Shown in pieces: positions 35,321 to 44,965 of a DNA stretch of 64,000 nucleotides; the first letter of the stretch is position 1, and each line of letters starts with the position of its first letter. The notes below the pieces were generated by a model. The model had not been told where the DNA came from. It did not search any database and worked only from the letters and a program-made list of their open reading frames with translations. Source of the stretch: Pseudovibrio sp947494035 (GTDB lineage: Bacteria > Pseudomonadota > Alphaproteobacteria > Rhizobiales > Stappiaceae); the NCBI GenBank assembly GCA_947494035.1, contig CANLTN010000005.1, positions 1 through 64,000 of the forward strand. The letters run 5' to 3'. Made by a program: the position numbers and the translations under genes.

Positions 35321-36202
35321 ATGACGAAGGCTGTTGAAAATCTACTGGACCTTTTGGATCTGGAAAAGTTGGAGGAGAATTTGTTTCGCGGGACAAGCCC
35401 GCAAAGCGGATGGCAGCGTGTTTTTGGTGGACAGGTGATCGGCCAAGCCCTCGTTGCAGCCTCCCGTACGGTTGGCGCAGAGCGTCAGGTCAACTCGCTG
35501 CATGGATATTTCCTGCGTCCGGGCGATCCCAAGGTGCCGATCATTTACGAGGTGGACCGGATTCGTGATGGCGGCAGCTTTACCACACGGCGTGTGGTGG
35601 CGATCCAGCATGGTCAGGCGATCTTCTCGATGTCTGCCTCTTTCCAGCGCGTGGAAAAAGGGATGGAGCATCAGATCGAGATGCCGGATGTGCCGATGCC
35701 GGAAGACCTGATGCCGATCTCCGAAATCTCCGATGAGCTGATCTCGAAGGCACCGGAGCCGGTTCAGAAATACTGGAAGCGGGAGCGCCCGATTGAACTG
35801 CGTCCGCTGGATCTGGGGCAATATTTTTCTCGCAAGAAGCAGGACCCGGTGCAGCATGTGTGGGTTCGTGCGGCTTCCAAACTGCCAGATGATCCGCGCA
35901 TTCACCAATGTGTGCTGGCCTATGCCTCTGACATGACGCTTTTGGATACTGCGCTGTTCCCACATGGCATCAACGTATTTGTGCCCAACCTGCAGGTGGC
36001 AAGTCTGGACCACGCCATGTGGTTCCACAGTGATTTCCGCATGGATGAGTGGCTGCTTTACACGCAGGACAGCCCGCGCACAGCTGGTGGTCGCGGCTTT
36101 AGTCGTGGCAGCTTATATACGCGTGACGGTGTGCTTGTTGCCTCTGCGGTGCAGGAAGGTCTCATGCGGATGAGAGACCGTCCTGTTTCCGGTAAGGGCT
36201 AA
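35321..36202 (+). CDS. tesB: Acyl-CoA thioesterase II
   Basis: Hydrolyses medium- and long-chain acyl-CoA esters in the cytoplasm. The 293-aa product is a double hot-dog protein; blocks are ENLFRGTSPQSGWQRVFGGQVIGQALVAA, LHGYFLRPGDPKVPIIYEVDRIRDGGSF, the C-terminal LDHAMWFHSDFRMDEWLLY (catalytic Asp region) and GGRGFSRGSLYTRDGVLVASAVQEGLMR. The frame extends upstream to 35186, but ATG 35321 gives the canonical N-terminus. It ends 2 bp before the convergent TlpA-type gene. Confidence 0.95.
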   Translation: MTKAVENLLDLLDLEKLEENLFRGTSPQSGWQRVFGGQVIGQALVAASRTVGAERQVNSLHGYFLRPGDPKVPIIYEVDRIRDGGSFTTRRVVAIQHGQAIFSMSASFQRVEKGMEHQIEMPDVPMPEDLMPISEISDELISKAPEPVQKYWKRERPIELRPLDLGQYFSRKKQDPVQHVWVRAASKLPDDPRIHQCVLAYASDMTLLDTALFPHGINVFVPNLQVASLDHAMWFHSDFRMDEWLLYTQDSPRTAGGRGFSRGSLYTRDGVLVASAVQEGLMRMRDRPVSGKG

Positions 36203-36204
36203 GA

Positions 36205-36888
36205 CTAGTCGGTCTGGGCAGTCTGATCTTCTTTCTGCCCGGCCAGCGCTGCGTTGATCAGTTCGAGCGCTTCCGGGGAGGCCCAGTCGGCGGGGCCAAA
36301 CATTGTGCCGATTTCGTAGCCATCTTCACCAATTAGAATGGTGCTTGGCAGACCGGGGGCTTTGCCCTGGGTGCGCAGGTCGTTGAAAGTCTTCATGGTG
36401 TGATCCGAGAAGTACGCCAGATCCTTCACGCCGATCTCTTCCAGAAACTCCAGCGGCTTTTGATTGCCCTCGCCGCGGTCCATATTGACCGCGATGACGT
36501 TGAAGTCCTCGCCGCCAGCCTGACGCTGCAGATTGTCCAGATGAGGCATTTCTTTGCGGCAGGGCGCGCACCATGTGGCCCAGAGGTTGAGCAGTTTGGT
36601 GCCTTTCAGGTCTGCCATTTTGACGAGATTGCCGTCTGCATCATGAAATTCGAGCTCCGAGAGGTCCAAAGGCCGCTCGGCAGGTAGGAAAGCAGCGACT
36701 TCGCCTGTGGTCAAACTCTTGAGATTTTTTGCGGTATTCATTGAAGAAGAGCTGGCGTGGACTTGAGGGGGCGCGGAGTTTGGCTGATTATATGCAAATA
36801 CGGCTCCGCCTACGACGACAAAACCCACGAATGCTACAATAAGCCCTTTTCCGAGGCCGAACTTTCCGGTAACTGTCAGTTTCTTCAT
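36205..36888 (-). CDS. TlpA-family thiol:disulfide oxidoreductase
   Basis: Periplasmic, membrane-anchored thioredoxin-like protein, in rhizobia a reductant linked to cytochrome oxidase assembly. The 227-aa product has an N-terminal anchor (residues about 17-33), a variable linker with many Ser, and a thioredoxin domain with active site ATWCAPCRKEM and cis-Pro GLPSTILI. The final Gln/Asp-rich tail is soluble. It is divergent from argH by only 29 bp, an arrangement common in Hyphomicrobiales, so their promoters overlap. Confidence 0.88.
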   Translation of the reverse strand: MKKLTVTGKFGLGKGLIVAFVGFVVVGGAVFAYNQPNSAPPQVHASSSSMNTAKNLKSLTTGEVAAFLPAERPLDLSELEFHDADGNLVKMADLKGTKLLNLWATWCAPCRKEMPHLDNLQRQAGGEDFNVIAVNMDRGEGNQKPLEFLEEIGVKDLAYFSDHTMKTFNDLRTQGKAPGLPSTILIGEDGYEIGTMFGPADWASPEALELINAALAGQKEDQTAQTD

Positions 36889-36917
36889 ATTAAACCCAAA
36901 TCATAATGAGGCTAGAC

Positions 36918-38318
36918 ATGAGCAACCGCATGTGGGGAGGCCGTTTTGCGGAAGGGCCAGACGCAATCATGGAAGAGATCAATGCTTCCATCGATTTCGA
37001 TCGTAAGCTCTACCGGCAAGACATCGCCGGGTCCAAGGCTCATGTCAGCATGTTGGCTGCACAGGGCATCGTTAGCGCAGAAGATGCCGAAAAGATAGCT
37101 CAGGGTCTAGACACAATTCTGTCAGAGATCGAAGAGGGTACCTTTACCTTCTCTCGTGCGCTTGAAGACATTCACATGAATATCGAAGCGCGCTTGGCAG
37201 AACTGATTGGCCCAACAGCTGGTCGTCTTCATACAGCCCGGTCACGTAATGACCAAGTTGCTACAGATTTTCGCCTTTGGGTACGCGACTCTTTAGACGA
37301 TATTGAGGCACAGGTAACAGACCTGATGCAGGCTCTTGCCGAGAAAGCCGAGGAACATGCAGCGGTTGTGATGCCGGGCTTTACACATTTGCAGTCTGCG
37401 CAACCGGTTACCTTCGGTCATCATCTGTTGGCATATGTAGAAATGTTCTCCCGCGACCGCTCGCGCTTTCAAGATGCGCGTGTGCGTATGAATGAGAGCC
37501 CGCTGGGTTGTGCCGCGCTTGCTGGTACGTCTTTCCCGATTGACCGCGAGATGACCGCGTCCGCGCTTGGGTTTGACCGGCCAACCGCGAACTCTCTGGA
37601 TGGTGTTTCTGATCGCGACTTTGCCATTGAAGCGCTGGCTGATGCGTCTATCTGTGCGATGCACCTGTCGCGTCTGGCAGAAGAGATCGTGATCTGGTGT
37701 TCGGCCCAGTTTGGCTTCATCAAACTTTCCGACAAGTTCTCGACCGGCTCCTCCATTATGCCGCAGAAGAAGAACCCGGATGCTGCAGAACTGATCCGCG
37801 CGAAGACTGGCCGTATCTATGGTGCGTTGAACTCTCTTCTTGTGATGATGAAGGGTTTGCCGCTGACCTACTCCAAGGACATGCAGGAAGATAAAGAGCA
37901 GGCGTTTGACGCATTGTCGAACCTTTCTCTGGCGCTTGCTGCGATGACCGGAATGATGCGTGATCTTGAGCCAAATACGGCTGTTTTGAAGAAAGCAGCG
38001 GGTTCTGGCTACTCCACGGCGACTGATTTGGCTGACTGGTGTGTGCGTGTTGTTGGCATGCCATTCCGTGATGCACATCATGTGACTGGTGCACTTGTTA
38101 AGTTGGCTGTCGATAAGGGTGTGGATCTTCATCGCCTGACATTGGAAGAGATGCAGAGCGTTGAGCCAAAGATCACAGATGATGTCTACAGCGTTCTTTC
38201 CGTTGACAAATCTGTGCGCAGCCGTGTGTCTTACGGTGGCACGAGCCCTGTAAATGTGCGTAAGCAATCCCGTCGATGGCTCAAGCAGCTTGAGCGTGAG
38301 CAGAAGACGGAAAAGTAA
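36918..38318 (+). CDS. argH: Argininosuccinate lyase
   Basis: Cleaves argininosuccinate to arginine and fumarate. The 466-aa product shows the N-terminal MWGGRFAEGPDAIMEEIN, TARSRNDQVATDFRLW, the catalytic His in GFTHLQSAQPVTFGHH, and the fumarase-superfamily signature GSSIMPQKKNPD. The frame also has ATG 36906; ATG 36918 has GAGG 6 bp upstream. A GC-rich hairpin with a TTCG loop (38382-38399) lies after it without a T-run. The small lipoprotein gene and lysA follow, a conserved rhizobial neighbourhood. Confidence 0.97.
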   Translation: MSNRMWGGRFAEGPDAIMEEINASIDFDRKLYRQDIAGSKAHVSMLAAQGIVSAEDAEKIAQGLDTILSEIEEGTFTFSRALEDIHMNIEARLAELIGPTAGRLHTARSRNDQVATDFRLWVRDSLDDIEAQVTDLMQALAEKAEEHAAVVMPGFTHLQSAQPVTFGHHLLAYVEMFSRDRSRFQDARVRMNESPLGCAALAGTSFPIDREMTASALGFDRPTANSLDGVSDRDFAIEALADASICAMHLSRLAEEIVIWCSAQFGFIKLSDKFSTGSSIMPQKKNPDAAELIRAKTGRIYGALNSLLVMMKGLPLTYSKDMQEDKEQAFDALSNLSLALAAMTGMMRDLEPNTAVLKKAAGSGYSTATDLADWCVRVVGMPFRDAHHVTGALVKLAVDKGVDLHRLTLEEMQSVEPKITDDVYSVLSVDKSVRSRVSYGGTSPVNVRKQSRRWLKQLEREQKTEK

Positions 38319-38381
38319 GCCTGTTCCCCGGATGATCTTGCAGTCGACGTTGTAACGGTGCAGAAATGAAACTGTGAGTAG

Positions 38382-38399
38382 GCTCGGGTTCGCCCGAGC
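38382..38399 (+). other. Perfect TTCG-capped hairpin between argH and the lipoprotein gene
   Basis: Stem GCTCGGG/CCCGAGC capped by TTCG. It lacks a T-run, so it is not an ordinary terminator; it may stabilise the argH mRNA end or pause transcription. Confidence 0.5.
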
Positions 38400-38457
38400 T
38401 GGCAAATAGGTCGGATTTCTGGTTTGTTAAGATCGTCCATATTGGAGCAGAGAGAAC

Positions 38458-38730
38458 ATGAGCTCGCAAAGCATGAAAGAGATTACAAAAGGCCATAGTT
38501 CCAAGCTATTAATTGGCCTCACAATTGTTGCACTCGGTCTGAGTGTTTCAGCTTGTGGCCGCAAAATTGGTTTGGATACGCCAAGCGAGGCGCGTGCGGC
38601 TGCCGAGGAGGGTGGGCCGCCACCAATAGATGCTGCTCCCCGACCAGAGATTCCAGATGAGAGAAACCAACGGTTCTTCCTGGATCCACTGATCGGTGGG
38701 AGTGAGGATGACCCTGACTTCGATTTTTAG
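38458..38730 (+). CDS. Small lipoprotein, LptM-like (LPS translocon maturation)
   Basis: A 90-aa lipoprotein with a Lys-containing start, hydrophobic core KLLIGLTIVALGLSVSACG (lipobox VSAC, Cys about residue 33) and then an acidic, Pro-rich disordered tail ending in GGSEDDPDFDF. Position between argH and lysA, small size and the CGRKIGLDTPSEA block just after the Cys match the family annotated as LptM/YifL-type lipoproteins, thought to assist LptD oxidation and assembly. The functional call rests on synteny; the lipoprotein nature is directly visible. Confidence 0.85.
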   Translation: MSSQSMKEITKGHSSKLLIGLTIVALGLSVSACGRKIGLDTPSEARAAAEEGGPPPIDAAPRPEIPDERNQRFFLDPLIGGSEDDPDFDF

Positions 38731-38778
38731 GCTGGTTCGCTAAGCCCACAAGGGTAGAGCCAGCGCAGAGGACTTAAC

Positions 38779-40050
38779 TTGCACTACTTTGAATTCAAGG
38801 ACGGCGAGCTTCACGCTGAAGATGTTGCGCTGACCGAAATCGCTGCGGAAGTTGGAACACCGTTCTACTGTTATTCCCGTGCAACATTTGAACGTCACTT
38901 CAAGGTTTTTGATGGTGCGTTCGATGGAATAGACCATCTGACCTGTTACGCACTGAAGGCGAATTCCAATATCGCCATTCTTACTGTGCTGGCTAAGCTT
39001 GGCGCTGGTGCCGATGTGGTTTCCGAAGGCGAACTGCGCCGTGCTTTGAAAGCGGGTATCCCTGCCAATAAGATTGTGTTCTCTGGCGTTGGTAAAACCC
39101 GCCGGGAAATGCAGTTTGCGCTGGAAGCCGGTATTCTCTGCTTTAACGTGGAATCCGAGCCTGAACTGAAGCGTCTTTCTGCTGTTGCCTCCGAAATGGG
39201 TAAGGTTGCTCCGATCTCTCTGCGCATCAATCCGGATGTGGATGCAAAAACCCATGCCAAGATCTCTACCGGTAAGGCTGAGAACAAATTCGGCATTGCG
39301 TGGGATCGTGCGCGCGCTGTTTATAATGAAGCGGCGCAGCTGCCGGGCCTGAAGATTACCGGTATGGATACTCATATCGGGTCCCAGATCACCCAGCTTG
39401 AGCCGTTTGACAATGCGATCGAGCGTCTTGGTGAGCTGATTGCTCTTTTGCGCGAAGATGGCATCGAGATTGAACACCTAGATGTGGGCGGCGGTCTTGG
39501 CATTCCTTATGGTGGTGGCATTGAAGCGCCGTTGCCGACCGAATACGCGAAGGTTGTTCGCAAGCACATTGAGCGTCTTGGTGTGAAGCTGATCACCGAG
39601 CCGGGTCGTCTGATTGCCGGAAATGCAGGTGTTCTCGTTACCGAAACGATTTACCGCAAAGAGGGTGAAGCGAAGAATTTCGTGATCGTGGATGCTGCGA
39701 TGAACGATCTGATCCGCCCGACGCTTTATGAAGCGCATCATGAGATTGGCGCGGTAAGCGAAGAACGGCAGAACGGTGAGCAGATGCTGGCAGATATTGT
39801 TGGTCCTGTTTGTGAGACTGGCGACTATCTGGCGCGCGACCGTGAAATGCCGAAGTTTGAGGAAGGCGACCTGCTGGCTGTTTATTCTGCCGGGGCTTAT
39901 GGCGCGACCCAATCGGGCACCTACAACACGCGCCTTTTGGTGCCTGAAGTTCTGGTGGATGGCGACAAGTTTGCGATCATCCGCCAGCGGCCAAGCTACG
40001 ATGAGTTACTAAATCAAGACGTTGTGCCGAACTGGGTTGGAAAGGCTTAA
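38779..40050 (+). CDS. lysA: Diaminopimelate decarboxylase
   Basis: Final step of lysine synthesis, PLP-dependent. The 423-aa product has the PLP lysine in YALKANSNIAIL, the glycine-rich DVGGGLGIPY phosphate-binding motif, LITEPGRLIAGNAGVLV, and the C-terminal catalytic region GPVCETGDYLARDREMP (Cys) with AVYSAGAYGATQSGTYN. The start is TTG 38779, with GAGGA at 38768-38772, because no ATG gives the conserved YFEFKDGELHAEDVAL segment. It lies 48 bp after the lipoprotein gene and 98 bp before the DUF4175-type gene. Confidence 0.96.
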   Translation: MHYFEFKDGELHAEDVALTEIAAEVGTPFYCYSRATFERHFKVFDGAFDGIDHLTCYALKANSNIAILTVLAKLGAGADVVSEGELRRALKAGIPANKIVFSGVGKTRREMQFALEAGILCFNVESEPELKRLSAVASEMGKVAPISLRINPDVDAKTHAKISTGKAENKFGIAWDRARAVYNEAAQLPGLKITGMDTHIGSQITQLEPFDNAIERLGELIALLREDGIEIEHLDVGGGLGIPYGGGIEAPLPTEYAKVVRKHIERLGVKLITEPGRLIAGNAGVLVTETIYRKEGEAKNFVIVDAAMNDLIRPTLYEAHHEIGAVSEERQNGEQMLADIVGPVCETGDYLARDREMPKFEEGDLLAVYSAGAYGATQSGTYNTRLLVPEVLVDGDKFAIIRQRPSYDELLNQDVVPNWVGKA

Positions 40051-40148
40051 CTCTGTTTGAAAGCCCCTTAGGTTTGCCAGATTGCTGACCTTTGCTAATC
40101 GCCGTATGCTGAAAAGAAAAGAAGCAGGCGGCGGTTAGCGAGGCCTTT

Positions 40149-42785
40149 GTGACCCATCAGAATGAGAATGGCGGTAATAAAAATCTCAAGAATGCCATAG
40201 CTTCAGCAAGCGAATTGCGAGGGCATAAGCGGCATTTTGGTGAACGCTCTCTCGCTTCAGGCCTCTGGCAGGCTCTCTTTTCTCAAAAATTACCCCATCG
40301 ATTGAAGCGGCTGGCTTTTAAAGCGCAGCTCTATTTGTTTTGGGAGCGGTTCTGGCCTGCGGTTCAGATTCCGCTCATCGTGGTTTGCCTTTATGTGGCC
40401 ATTAGCTTTCTGGGCGCATGGCAACTGCTTGGCTTCTACGGCTCTGCCTTTGTTTCCATTGTGTTTTTCGCGGTTATGGCATGGAGCAGCTACCCGCTGT
40501 TACGTCTGAAGCTTCCCAGTGAGACTGAGGGGCTGCGCAAGGTTGAGCTTGCAAGTGGGCTGCCGCACCGGCCTTTGCTCTCCTATCAGGATGAGCAGGC
40601 GACCGGGATGGATGATGACGAGGCGCTTGCTCTTTGGGCTGCCCATCAGAAAGCGTTGCGAACGCGGCTCCAGAACCTGCGGGTTGGTGGTGTTAATCCA
40701 CGTGGGTTCGCCAAAGATCCTTATGCCCTGCGGGTTTTTGCGGTGATGCTGTTGGTGGTCGGTTATTCCGTTTCGGATGCGAACCGGTGGTCGAGCCTGC
40801 TAACTCCGTTCTACACGCAGGGGGGTGGGAGCGTCTTGCCAGCCCGGATTGATGCCTGGGTGACGCCGCCTGCCTATACCGGTGAAGCTCCGGTTTTTCT
40901 CAGTGGAGATGCCAATCAGCTGCGTGACGAGCGCAATGCACTTTCCATTGCCAGTGGCAGTACGGTTCTGGTGCGGGCGCAGGGAACGGGTGAGTTTTCC
41001 GTCGTCTACTTCTCGCGTCAGGGGCAAGAATTTCTGGAGCCGGAGCGTGTTCAAACGGGAGCGGGGGAAACCTCCGAGGCGATGACAACCACCGAGTGGC
41101 GGTTTCCGTTGAACTCCAGTGGGCGATTGCAGATCCTGCAAAATGACTCGCCCAAGTACTCCTGGAAGATTGCCATTCGTCCGGATTTGCCACCGCGCAT
41201 TCGCTTGTTTGATGACCCCGAAGAGCAGCTGTCAGGCAGCCTAAAGCTGACGTATCTGGTGCAGGACGATTACCGTGTGGTTTCGGCGGAAGCCATAATG
41301 GACAAGGTTCGGCGGGATGATGAAAAAGCGTCGGGGCGATCTCTGGTTGAGGCGCCGCGGTTTAATCTGAGCTTGCCGCCGAAAGATGCCACGATGGCTG
41401 TTGGGCAGACCTATCAGGACCTGACGGCGCACCCATGGGCGGGGTCGGAGGTGTCTCTTGTGCTCGTTGCGCATGATGAGGCCGAGCAGGAGGGGCGCTC
41501 GCAGCCGGTTTATATCAAGCTGCCCGAGCGCCGGTTCAATAAGCCGTTGGCGCGGGCGGTGGTTGAGCAGCGGCGTAATCTGGCCATGAACGTTGAGAGC
41601 TACTCTCAGGTGGTTGATGTGCTGGATGTGCTTATGATTGCACCGCAGCGCTTTATTGACGATGCCGGCTCTTATCTGCCGCTGCGCTTTGCCTATAGCG
41701 AGCTGGTGGCAGCCGAAACGGATGACGACCTGCGGGCCATGCTGGATGTGCTGTGGAATGTTGCGCTGACCATCGAGGATGGTGGCTTGTCTGCGGCTGA
41801 ACGTGCCTTGCGCGAGGCGCAGGAGGCTTTGCGGCGGGCGCTGGAGCAGGGGGCGTCCGAGCAGGAGATTGCCGAGCTGATGGATGATCTGCGGAAGGCG
41901 CTGGATGATTATCTGAAATCTATGGCGCAGCAGATGCGGGATAATCCGCAGCAGCTTGGTCAGATGCCGATGGATGAAAACGGACAGCAGATCACGCCTC
42001 GCGATCTGGATGACATGCTGCGCCGGATGGAAGAGTTTGCGAAGACCGGATCTCTGGAAGCTGCACGCGAGCTGCTGGCGCAGATGCAGCAGATGCTGGA
42101 GAACATGCAAAACGCCCAGCAACAGCAGCAGACGCCCAACGAGCAGCAGCGTCAGATGTTGCAGGCTCTGGAGAACCTTGGCGACATGATCCAGAAGCAG
42201 CGCAAGCTGATGGATGAGACGCACAAGTTCGACCCTGATAGCCAGCAGCGCCGCCCCAACCAGCGCAGTGACCAGCAAGACAAGAATGGCGAGATGAGCG
42301 ATGAGGAGGCGCGGGAAGCCTTCCGTCAGCTGCAAAAGCAGCAGCGCAACCTTTCCGACGAGCTGCAAAAACTGCTTGATGGCATGGCGAACAATGGTGC
42401 CAAGCCGAACAAGGATCTGGACAGCGCTGGCAACTCCATGGAGGAGGCTGGCGATGCGCTGGGTGCTCAAGAAGCTGATGAAGCGGTGTCCGAGCAAAGT
42501 CAGGCCTTGGAATCCCTGCGTAAAGGTGCTCAAGCGCTTGCTGAACAGCTGGCAGGGCAAAGCGGTGGGCGTGGGCAGGCGACCACTTCGCCGCTTAACG
42601 AGGACCCACTGGGGCGTATGCGCCGGGTTGAAGGGCCGGAGTTTGGCAGTCAGGTGAAGGTGCCGGACGAGATCGAGGTTCAGCGTGCACGGCGTATCCT
42701 TGAAGAACTCCGCCGCCGACTTTCCGATCCCGATCGCCCTCAGCTTGAGTTGGAGTATCTGGAACGCCTGATGAAGCGGTATTAA
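40149..42785 (+). CDS. TIGR02302/DUF4175-type large membrane protein
   Basis: An 878-aa protein with an N-terminal basic region, two or three transmembrane helices (about residues 69-117 and 191-215), a periplasmic beta-rich region with WVTPPAYTGEAPVFL, and a long C-terminal Gln/Asp/Glu-rich coiled-coil section (QMQQMLENMQNAQQQQQTP, about residues 600-830). The final block (EVQRARRILEELRRRLSDPDRP) is conserved in this alphaproteobacterial family, which follows lysA in many genomes. No activity is known; an envelope role is inferred. The GTG start has GAGG 5 bp upstream. Confidence 0.88.
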   Translation: MTHQNENGGNKNLKNAIASASELRGHKRHFGERSLASGLWQALFSQKLPHRLKRLAFKAQLYLFWERFWPAVQIPLIVVCLYVAISFLGAWQLLGFYGSAFVSIVFFAVMAWSSYPLLRLKLPSETEGLRKVELASGLPHRPLLSYQDEQATGMDDDEALALWAAHQKALRTRLQNLRVGGVNPRGFAKDPYALRVFAVMLLVVGYSVSDANRWSSLLTPFYTQGGGSVLPARIDAWVTPPAYTGEAPVFLSGDANQLRDERNALSIASGSTVLVRAQGTGEFSVVYFSRQGQEFLEPERVQTGAGETSEAMTTTEWRFPLNSSGRLQILQNDSPKYSWKIAIRPDLPPRIRLFDDPEEQLSGSLKLTYLVQDDYRVVSAEAIMDKVRRDDEKASGRSLVEAPRFNLSLPPKDATMAVGQTYQDLTAHPWAGSEVSLVLVAHDEAEQEGRSQPVYIKLPERRFNKPLARAVVEQRRNLAMNVESYSQVVDVLDVLMIAPQRFIDDAGSYLPLRFAYSELVAAETDDDLRAMLDVLWNVALTIEDGGLSAAERALREAQEALRRALEQGASEQEIAELMDDLRKALDDYLKSMAQQMRDNPQQLGQMPMDENGQQITPRDLDDMLRRMEEFAKTGSLEAARELLAQMQQMLENMQNAQQQQQTPNEQQRQMLQALENLGDMIQKQRKLMDETHKFDPDSQQRRPNQRSDQQDKNGEMSDEEAREAFRQLQKQQRNLSDELQKLLDGMANNGAKPNKDLDSAGNSMEEAGDALGAQEADEAVSEQSQALESLRKGAQALAEQLAGQSGGRGQATTSPLNEDPLGRMRRVEGPEFGSQVKVPDEIEVQRARRILEELRRRLSDPDRPQLELEYLERLMKRY

Positions 42786-42811
42786 ACTCCGTTGATCTTG
42801 CTGCGTGCGGG

Positions 42812-44122
42812 TTAGCTCAGGAGTTGCTCTGCCCTCCTTAAAGCAGGGTCATTGCCTTGCTGGAGGTCTTTTGCGGTGAGGGTGACCGGATAGTCCGGCT
42901 GTATGCCCACACCCTCGAACGTGCTTCCATCTGGAAAGTCGGTTCGTTTTGTCGAGACCATGAGCAGTGTGCCCGGCAGGGGGGCTTCGAAGTAGGGTTG
43001 TCCGGTAGAGCCAGCTGACGCCTCGCCGACAATTGTCGCGCGGCCGGAATGTTTAAGGGGTATCAAAAGATCTTCGGTTGATGAGCAGCTGCCGATGTCG
43101 ATCAGGACAATCAGTTTTCCTTTGAATGGGGCATGGCTTGCCGGGAGGTGGTCGCCATTTTCGAGTAGCGTCATGGATGTTGTTTGAGCGTTGGAGGGCA
43201 GGTGAAATGCGGAGAGTTCTCCGTTCTGGAATGCAGGTAGGGCTTGCTCAGCTTTTTCAAGGCCCATGATTTGCGGAGTACGTTCCATCCCGAGTGGGAT
43301 TGGTTCAACACAGAATTTCGTCCTCAGGTTGGAAGGCGTGTCGCCACCGCCGTTGCCGCGCAGGTCAAGGATGAGTGGGGATTGATCGTTGATCTGGCTG
43401 AGCAAGTCGAGGGCCTTCTGCTCAAACTCGGGCTTTGAGAAGCTGCGGATGATCAGGCGGGGGTATTTGCCTGAGTGATCCATCTCGACGCCTTTATGGA
43501 GCGACAGCGGATGTTTTGCCCCGATACGGGAGACTTGCAGCCTCTTGCCATCGGAAAGGGTAAGGTCGAGTTGCTCAGGAAAGAGAAAGCCTCTGAACAG
43601 AAGGATATAGCTCGCTGCTTCAGGTTTCGAGGCACTTACAAACTGCGTGTAGTAGGCGAAGAATTCATCGGCGGGCCTGTCATTGACCTCCTTGATAATG
43701 TCACCTTTCTGCAGATCAGAAAGAGTTGAGTCGCAGACTGTCCAGACAAGGTCGTTTGGTGTTGAGGCTGAAGCAGGGAGAGGCCGAGCCCAAAAGCCGA
43801 AACTTGGGTTTTGCAAGAGCCTGTGGTCGATGAATTGAGTATGAGCGTTTTGCAGGCGCGCCAGATAGCTTTGGGTTGCGAGCAGGAAGCCGCGCCGGTC
43901 CTGAATGCCTTCTAGCGCGTTCAGGTAGTCGAAATAGAGATCTGCGTTACACAGGTCAGGCACATTCTCCCAGTGGGCAAAACAGGTTTCGACTGCTGAG
44001 TAGATCCGGCCTGCTGCGTAATACTTCAAAGCCGGGGGAATAGGTGCTGAGGGGTCATTCAGGTTTGTCAGCGCTTTGCGGAGGTCTGGCGTATGTGTGC
44101 GTGCAGCAGTCTCTTGGTCCAT
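42812..44122 (-). CDS. S41-family peptidase (CtpA/tricorn-type), apparently without signal peptide
   Basis: Predicted serine peptidase. In the 436-aa product a PDZ-like segment (about residues 130-200, LQKGDIIKEVNDRPADEF) precedes the S41 domain: SPLILDLRGNGGGDTPSNLR, KGKLIVLIDIGSCSSTEDLLIPLKHSGRATIVGEASAGSTGQP with the nucleophilic Ser in GSCSS, and DGSTFEGVGIQPDYPVTLT. The N-terminus (MDQETAARTHTPDLRKAL) shows no signal peptide or anchor, unusual for CtpA and closer to cytoplasmic family members. It is the last gene of a minus-strand group with the HAD and GH3 genes. Confidence 0.88.
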   Translation of the reverse strand: MDQETAARTHTPDLRKALTNLNDPSAPIPPALKYYAAGRIYSAVETCFAHWENVPDLCNADLYFDYLNALEGIQDRRGFLLATQSYLARLQNAHTQFIDHRLLQNPSFGFWARPLPASASTPNDLVWTVCDSTLSDLQKGDIIKEVNDRPADEFFAYYTQFVSASKPEAASYILLFRGFLFPEQLDLTLSDGKRLQVSRIGAKHPLSLHKGVEMDHSGKYPRLIIRSFSKPEFEQKALDLLSQINDQSPLILDLRGNGGGDTPSNLRTKFCVEPIPLGMERTPQIMGLEKAEQALPAFQNGELSAFHLPSNAQTTSMTLLENGDHLPASHAPFKGKLIVLIDIGSCSSTEDLLIPLKHSGRATIVGEASAGSTGQPYFEAPLPGTLLMVSTKRTDFPDGSTFEGVGIQPDYPVTLTAKDLQQGNDPALRRAEQLLS

Positions 44123-44245
44123 GAAAAAGCTCGCTCAAATCCTCTTCTAAAATATGCAGGTAGAAGAGCAGGAAACCGGATGTTTGTACAGCGTGCTGGC
44201 TTTCCAAATAAATTAGGCTTCCCGATCTCGGGTGCCCCGAAGGGG

Positions 44246-44908
44246 TCATGGTAATGGTAAGTCTCGGAAGCACTTTACTTGTATGGTGCGTTTGGGAAAC
44301 TCTGTTCCTGCGATTGGCACACCAATACCAAAAACCGTTAGCCCAGCAGCAAGAGCGGACTCAGCGCCAGGAGCGGAATCTTCAAAGGCACAAGCTTTTG
44401 AAGCACTTAATCCAAGACGTTGTAATGTGGTTTGGTATGGTAATGGATCAGGCTTTCCGCGTGGCAGATCTGATCCAGAAACATATAGCTCCACTTGGCT
44501 TTGCAGGGACAGTCGATCGATAGCGCTTTGAATATGGCGTTCAGGAGATGAGGAGCAAATCGCGATGCGTACCCCCTTGACATGCAGAGCGCTGAGATAC
44601 TCCGCTGCGCCTTCAACCGGTAAGGATAGTTCCGGCAGAAGAACATCTGCGCGGGCGCCAATCTTATTGCGGACTTCGTCGTATTCCTCGCCACTTAATG
44701 ATTGCTCAAACACATCGTCCAAGAATCCGTTCAGACCACGCCCGACATGTTTATCGAGCAGGGACTGGCTTGGGGTGATACCGTATGAAGCCAATATCTC
44801 TCGTTTAGCTTGGTCCCAAACATGCTCGGAATGCACAAGTGTTCCGTCCAGGTCAAAGATTGCGGCTTCAAATTGATCAAAGCTGATCAGGTCTTCATCC
44901 TTCAGCAT
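44246..44908 (-). CDS. HAD-superfamily phosphatase, beta-phosphoglucomutase-like
   Basis: The 220-aa product has the four HAD motifs: FDLDGTLVHSE (nucleophile Asp), ICSSSPERHI (motif II), the Lys in RGKPDPLPY, and FEDSAPGAESALAAGL (motif IV). The helical cap between motifs I and II marks subfamily I, as in beta-phosphoglucomutase and small sugar-phosphate phosphatases. Mg-dependent hydrolysis of a phosphorylated sugar is the likely chemistry; the substrate is unknown. It lies 57 bp downstream of the NagZ-like gene, suggesting a shared sugar-processing role, and 123 bp before the S41 gene. Confidence 0.9.
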   Translation of the reverse strand: MLKDEDLISFDQFEAAIFDLDGTLVHSEHVWDQAKREILASYGITPSQSLLDKHVGRGLNGFLDDVFEQSLSGEEYDEVRNKIGARADVLLPELSLPVEGAAEYLSALHVKGVRIAICSSSPERHIQSAIDRLSLQSQVELYVSGSDLPRGKPDPLPYQTTLQRLGLSASKACAFEDSAPGAESALAAGLTVFGIGVPIAGTEFPKRTIQVKCFRDLPLP

Positions 44909-44965
44909 GAGTGTCTCCTTTGGTTTGTTGTCTTTTTGGAGTGAGCTTGTGGAACAAGATATTGC

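Noticed and set aside
41241..42560. Minus-strand frame of 439 codons opposite the DUF4175-type gene
   Set aside because: Leu/His-rich composition is the antisense of a Gln/Asp/Glu-rich coiled-coil region.
44221..44240. Small GC hairpins between the HAD and S41 genes as a terminator
   Set aside because: Two short palindromes are present but without a T-run on the minus strand, so the S41 gene may still be co-transcribed.
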